From: Saprospiraceae bacterium
GTDB lineage: Bacteria > Bacteroidota > Bacteroidia > Chitinophagales > Saprospiraceae
Reading direction: 5' to 3'
Length of the DNA stretch: 36,167 bases
Assembly: GCA_027486765.1 (NCBI GenBank)
Contig: JAIXOO010000208.1
Span: 1-36,167, forward strand
Every line of letters starts with the position of its first letter. Position 1 is the first letter of the stretch. The position numbers and the translations under genes are program-made. The notes beneath the pieces were generated by a model. It searched no databases. It worked only from the letters and a program-made list of their open reading frames with translations, and had not been told where the DNA came from. Shown here in pieces: positions 33,759 through 36,167 of the stretch.

Positions 33759-34313
33759 ATGAGTGACAACCAAGACCTACTCGCCCTATGCGCCGGAGAC
33801 CCCTTGCGGATCCGGGCGATCTATCAGCAGCACGCTGCACCGATTCAGCGTTGGGTAGAAGCCAACAATGGCTCGGCTGCCGATGCCCAGGATTTATTTC
33901 AGGATGGACTCATGGCCATTTACGATCGCTACTGTGGGGCTGATGTTCAATTCAATAGCAGTTTTGGTGCCTTGCTCTTTGGCGTCTGCAAACGCAAGTG
34001 GTTCGACCGATTGAAAGAAAAAAATCGCGAAGCAGTCGTAAGAAAAGTGGAGGAGGAAAGATATAACGATGAAGACGACCCCGGTTTGGAATCAGAAGCT
34101 GCTTTCCAGGAACTGCACAAGCAGGAAACCCTGACGAAAACCTTCGCCTTGTTGTCGGCACAATGCCAGGAATTGCTCACACTGTTGGGCAAGGGCGTGG
34201 CCAGCGAACAAATCGCCGAACAACTGGGCCTGGCTGCCAATGCGGTGTACCAAAGCAAACACCGCTGCATGGGCCGCTGGAAGGAGCTTTTTGCCCAACA
34301 ATTCAAAAGTTAA
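33759..34313 (+). CDS. RNA polymerase sigma factor, ECF-type (sigma-70 family)
   Basis: The 184-residue protein has region 2 at about 25-95 (DAQDLFQDGLMAIYDR, then LLFGVCKRKWFDRLKEKN, matching -10 recognition and core binding). A short acidic linker follows, then region 4 at about 130-180 (LSAQCQELLTLLGKGVASEQIAEQLGLAANAVY abbreviated, a helix-turn-helix for the -35 box). It recruits RNA polymerase to a small regulon. The next gene, 5 nt downstream, encodes a membrane anti-sigma-like protein with TPR repeats, the usual partner arrangement. A palindromic element ends 8 nt before its start codon and may separate it from the divergent gene. Confidence 0.88.
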   Translation: MSDNQDLLALCAGDPLRIRAIYQQHAAPIQRWVEANNGSAADAQDLFQDGLMAIYDRYCGADVQFNSSFGALLFGVCKRKWFDRLKEKNREAVVRKVEEERYNDEDDPGLESEAAFQELHKQETLTKTFALLSAQCQELLTLLGKGVASEQIAEQLGLAANAVYQSKHRCMGRWKELFAQQFKS

Positions 34314-34318
34314 GAACC

Positions 34319-35053
34319 ATGAACAACACAGAAAAAATAGACCGTTACCTCCGCGGCGAACTCCCCGAAGCCGACAAAAATGCTTTTGAAGCTGAATTGA
34401 ACCAAAGTGCTGATTTGGCCGCCGAACTGGCTTTGCAAAAAGACATGGAGCAATTCCTGCGCAAACAGGATCGCCGCGCTGCGCTAAAAGGGCAATTGGA
34501 AAATATGGGCAGCGAGTTTTTCCAAAACACCGCCCCAAAAGAAACCGGACGGATCGTGCCTTTGCGCCGCAACCAGACCATGCGTTGGGTGATCGGCCTT
34601 GCTGCGACCATCGCATTGGTTTTGGTAGCTCGGTTTTTGCTTTTCCAACCCAACTTGTATGAGCAATACGGCCAATACCCGCCCCTGGCCATGATTGAAA
34701 AATCCAACACCGCCCAAAACAATCTGGCGGCGATGGAGTCGGCTTTTAATCAAAAGGACTTCGACAAAGCCTTGCCCCTGTTGCAGGCGTATGTGCAGGA
34801 AAAACCGGAAGATTTGCAGGCGCAACTCTACCTTGGAATTTGTTTGCTCGAAACCGGAAAGTATGCAGATGCTCGGGAGCTGTTTACCAACATCAGCAAG
34901 GGTGAATCCAGCTTTGTGGATTACGGGCAATGGTACCTGGCCTTGAGTTATTTGAAGGAGGGAAACAAGGCGGAGTGCCGCAAGGTTTTGCAACAAGTAC
35001 CTGCGGAGTCGGAGTTTGCACAAAAAGCGCAAGACTTGCTGAAGCGCTTATAA
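34319..35053 (+). CDS. Anti-sigma-like membrane protein with periplasmic TPR repeats
   Basis: The 244-residue protein's N-terminal roughly 75 residues (MNNTEKIDRYLRGELPEAD, then an all-helical stretch) resemble the cytoplasmic part of anti-sigma factors, without a visible zinc-binding CxxC. One membrane segment follows at about 88-108. The C-terminal part has two to three TPR-like helix pairs (FNQKDFDKALPLLQAYVQEK, QLYLGICLLETGKYADAREL, WYLALSYLKEGNKAECRKV). The start 5 nt after the sigma gene stop is chosen over longer upstream frames that overlap sigma. The probable role is to hold the sigma factor until an envelope or protein-contact signal is sensed through the TPR domain; this is inferred from synteny. 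Confidence 0.83.
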   Translation: MNNTEKIDRYLRGELPEADKNAFEAELNQSADLAAELALQKDMEQFLRKQDRRAALKGQLENMGSEFFQNTAPKETGRIVPLRRNQTMRWVIGLAATIALVLVARFLLFQPNLYEQYGQYPPLAMIEKSNTAQNNLAAMESAFNQKDFDKALPLLQAYVQEKPEDLQAQLYLGICLLETGKYADARELFTNISKGESSFVDYGQWYLALSYLKEGNKAECRKVLQQVPAESEFAQKAQDLLKRL

Positions 35054-35097
35054 TTCGTACAAAACTTCTCTAACTTGCAGTCAAAATATAGATCTAC

Positions 35098-36167
35098 ATG
35101 TTTTTAGGTCTGGACTTGAGTGATCTCCTGGAAGTCAGTTTAACCATCGCGGGTGGGGTATTTGCAACGTTTCGTTGGATCATCCCCTGGTTCATGCAAC
35201 GCCGCAAGGAAAGTCGCTTGGCCCGCTGTCTGCATCCCTTTTACACGGCCAGCGAAATCAAGAGCCATACCAAGTATTTCATTCCCACGCAATGCCAGTC
35301 CAAATCCCCTACTGAAGGCACTGAAATCAACCGGGATACTGAGCCCCGCGAACCCTTGATTCCCTACTTTTTGCGCATTTTTGAAAAAGACAAAGACGAT
35401 TATGTGTTTATGGTTTTAGCCGATTCGGGGATGGGCAAAACCACCTTCATGATCAATCTGTACGATACTTATCGCCGCCGCCTGGCCAAAAAATACAAAA
35501 TCCGCCTTTTCCCCTTCAATGCCGGAGTGGACGAGGAGATTGAAAAAATTTCGGAAGAAGACCGCAAAGAAACCATCTTGCTGCTGGACGGCCTGGATGA
35601 AGATCCCCAAGCCATCGAACAACCGAATGAACGCATCGCGGCGCTGTTTAAAAAAGTCAGCCACTTTCAAACGGTGGTCATCACCTGCCGCACCCAGTTT
35701 TTTGCCCGGGAAGAGGACATTCCCAGTGCCTTGCCTTTTTCCAGCATGTCGCCCAATCGGGCGCCACGCCGCATCGTGACGCGCTACATTTCGCCTTTGC
35801 AACAGGATGAGATCAAGGTTTTTTTGCGCAAAAAATTTGGTCGCTTCAGTCGGCGTTACCGCAACTGCCTGCAATTCATCGAAGAGTACAAAGAGCTGGT
35901 GGCTCGGCCCATGATCCTGAGCTACATTGATTTTTTGGTGGAAAAAGCGCCCAATTATCAATACTCCTATCAAGTGTACGCTCAGATCATCCAGCGCTGG
36001 TTGGAGCGGGAGCGCAACATTCGGAACAAGGGCAATAATTTTGTAGACAACCTTTATCACTTCTCGCGTTATTTTGCCCTGGAGTTGTACCAGCATCGCG
36101 AAAACTTGTCGATCAGCGATTTGGACGTTTTGCAAAAATTATCCCAGCAATACCATGTTGAACTCGA
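35098..36167 (+). CDS. NACHT-domain STAND NTPase, membrane-anchored, truncated by window end
   Basis: An ATG at 35098 opens a frame that runs past the right edge; 356 codons are visible. A hydrophobic helix at about 13-33 suggests an N-terminal membrane anchor. The STAND NTPase core has Walker A ADSGMGKTT (108-116), Walker B ILLLDGLDED (160-169) with the double-acidic form typical of NACHT, and a sensor-1-like VVITCR (193-198). Helical regions follow. The C-terminal sensor or effector part lies outside the window. Bacterial NACHT proteins include anti-phage defence proteins and other signal-transducing ATPases. The position directly after a sigma/anti-sigma pair (44-nt gap) could mean that it acts as a signalling component or target of that regulator. 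Confidence 0.85.
   Translation, partial: MFLGLDLSDLLEVSLTIAGGVFATFRWIIPWFMQRRKESRLARCLHPFYTASEIKSHTKYFIPTQCQSKSPTEGTEINRDTEPREPLIPYFLRIFEKDKDDYVFMVLADSGMGKTTFMINLYDTYRRRLAKKYKIRLFPFNAGVDEEIEKISEEDRKETILLLDGLDEDPQAIEQPNERIAALFKKVSHFQTVVITCRTQFFAREEDIPSALPFSSMSPNRAPRRIVTRYISPLQQDEIKVFLRKKFGRFSRRYRNCLQFIEEYKELVARPMILSYIDFLVEKAPNYQYSYQVYAQIIQRWLERERNIRNKGNNFVDNLYHFSRYFALELYQHRENLSISDLDVLQKLSQQYHVEL

Overview
The window looks like a chromosomal segment of a Bacteroidota member, most likely Saprospiraceae-like. The reasons are a type IX secretion (T9SS) C-terminal sorting domain, a TonB-dependent receptor with an N-terminal carboxypeptidase-regulatory-like domain, a one-ATPase/many-permease MacB-type operon, few visible Shine-Dalgarno sites and moderate GC content. 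The family placement is an inference. No rRNA, tRNA, CRISPR array or transposase gene was seen.

Layout. 1-3.3 kb (+): a CPBP membrane protease-like protein, a patatin-like protein and a D-arabinono-1,4-lactone-oxidase-type flavoprotein; the last two overlap by 4 nt. The run ends in a bidirectional terminator. 3.3-9.6 kb (-): a class A penicillin-binding protein, then rlmD, a small unknown gene and a lone receiver domain in one operon, then an RDD membrane protein and a small unknown protein. 9.7-22.0 kb (+): an efflux-type ABC operon with one adaptor, one ATPase and four MacB/FtsX permeases. It is preceded by a good sigma-54 promoter and two 21-bp-phased dyad sites. 22.1-27.5 kb (-): an acyl-CoA ligase-like enzyme, a KAS III-like enzyme and a TonB-dependent receptor. 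28.1-31.4 kb (+): an exported alpha/beta-hydrolase, an SDR reductase and a helical-repeat protein. 31.4-33.5 kb (-): a Cys-rich five-module T9SS cargo protein. 33.8-36.2 kb (+): an ECF-type sigma factor, an anti-sigma/TPR membrane protein and a membrane-anchored NACHT NTPase cut off by the window end.

The most unusual layer lies between the genes. At least eight intergenic spacers hold palindromic elements of about 75-160 bp: two inverted arms, often built of short tandem repeats, around a central core. They fall into at least four sequence families: GGTTGAGG arms (four copies), GTAGGGGCRMCC arms (two), GATGAGTGATG arms (one) and CACAAAGGACAC arms (one). Several begin within a few bases of a stop codon. 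In the GGTTGAGG family the asymmetric core of one copy is flipped relative to two others, as expected of a mobilised or invertible unit. A further palindrome upstream of the PBP gene shares its arm with the rlmD upstream region.

Two enzymes carry substitutions at catalytic positions: the patatin lacks both the Ser and the Asp of its dyad, and the KAS III keeps Cys but has Thr and Tyr in place of His and Asn. These, the sigma-54 control region, the sigma/anti-sigma/NACHT cluster and the palindromic elements are the main points for follow-up.
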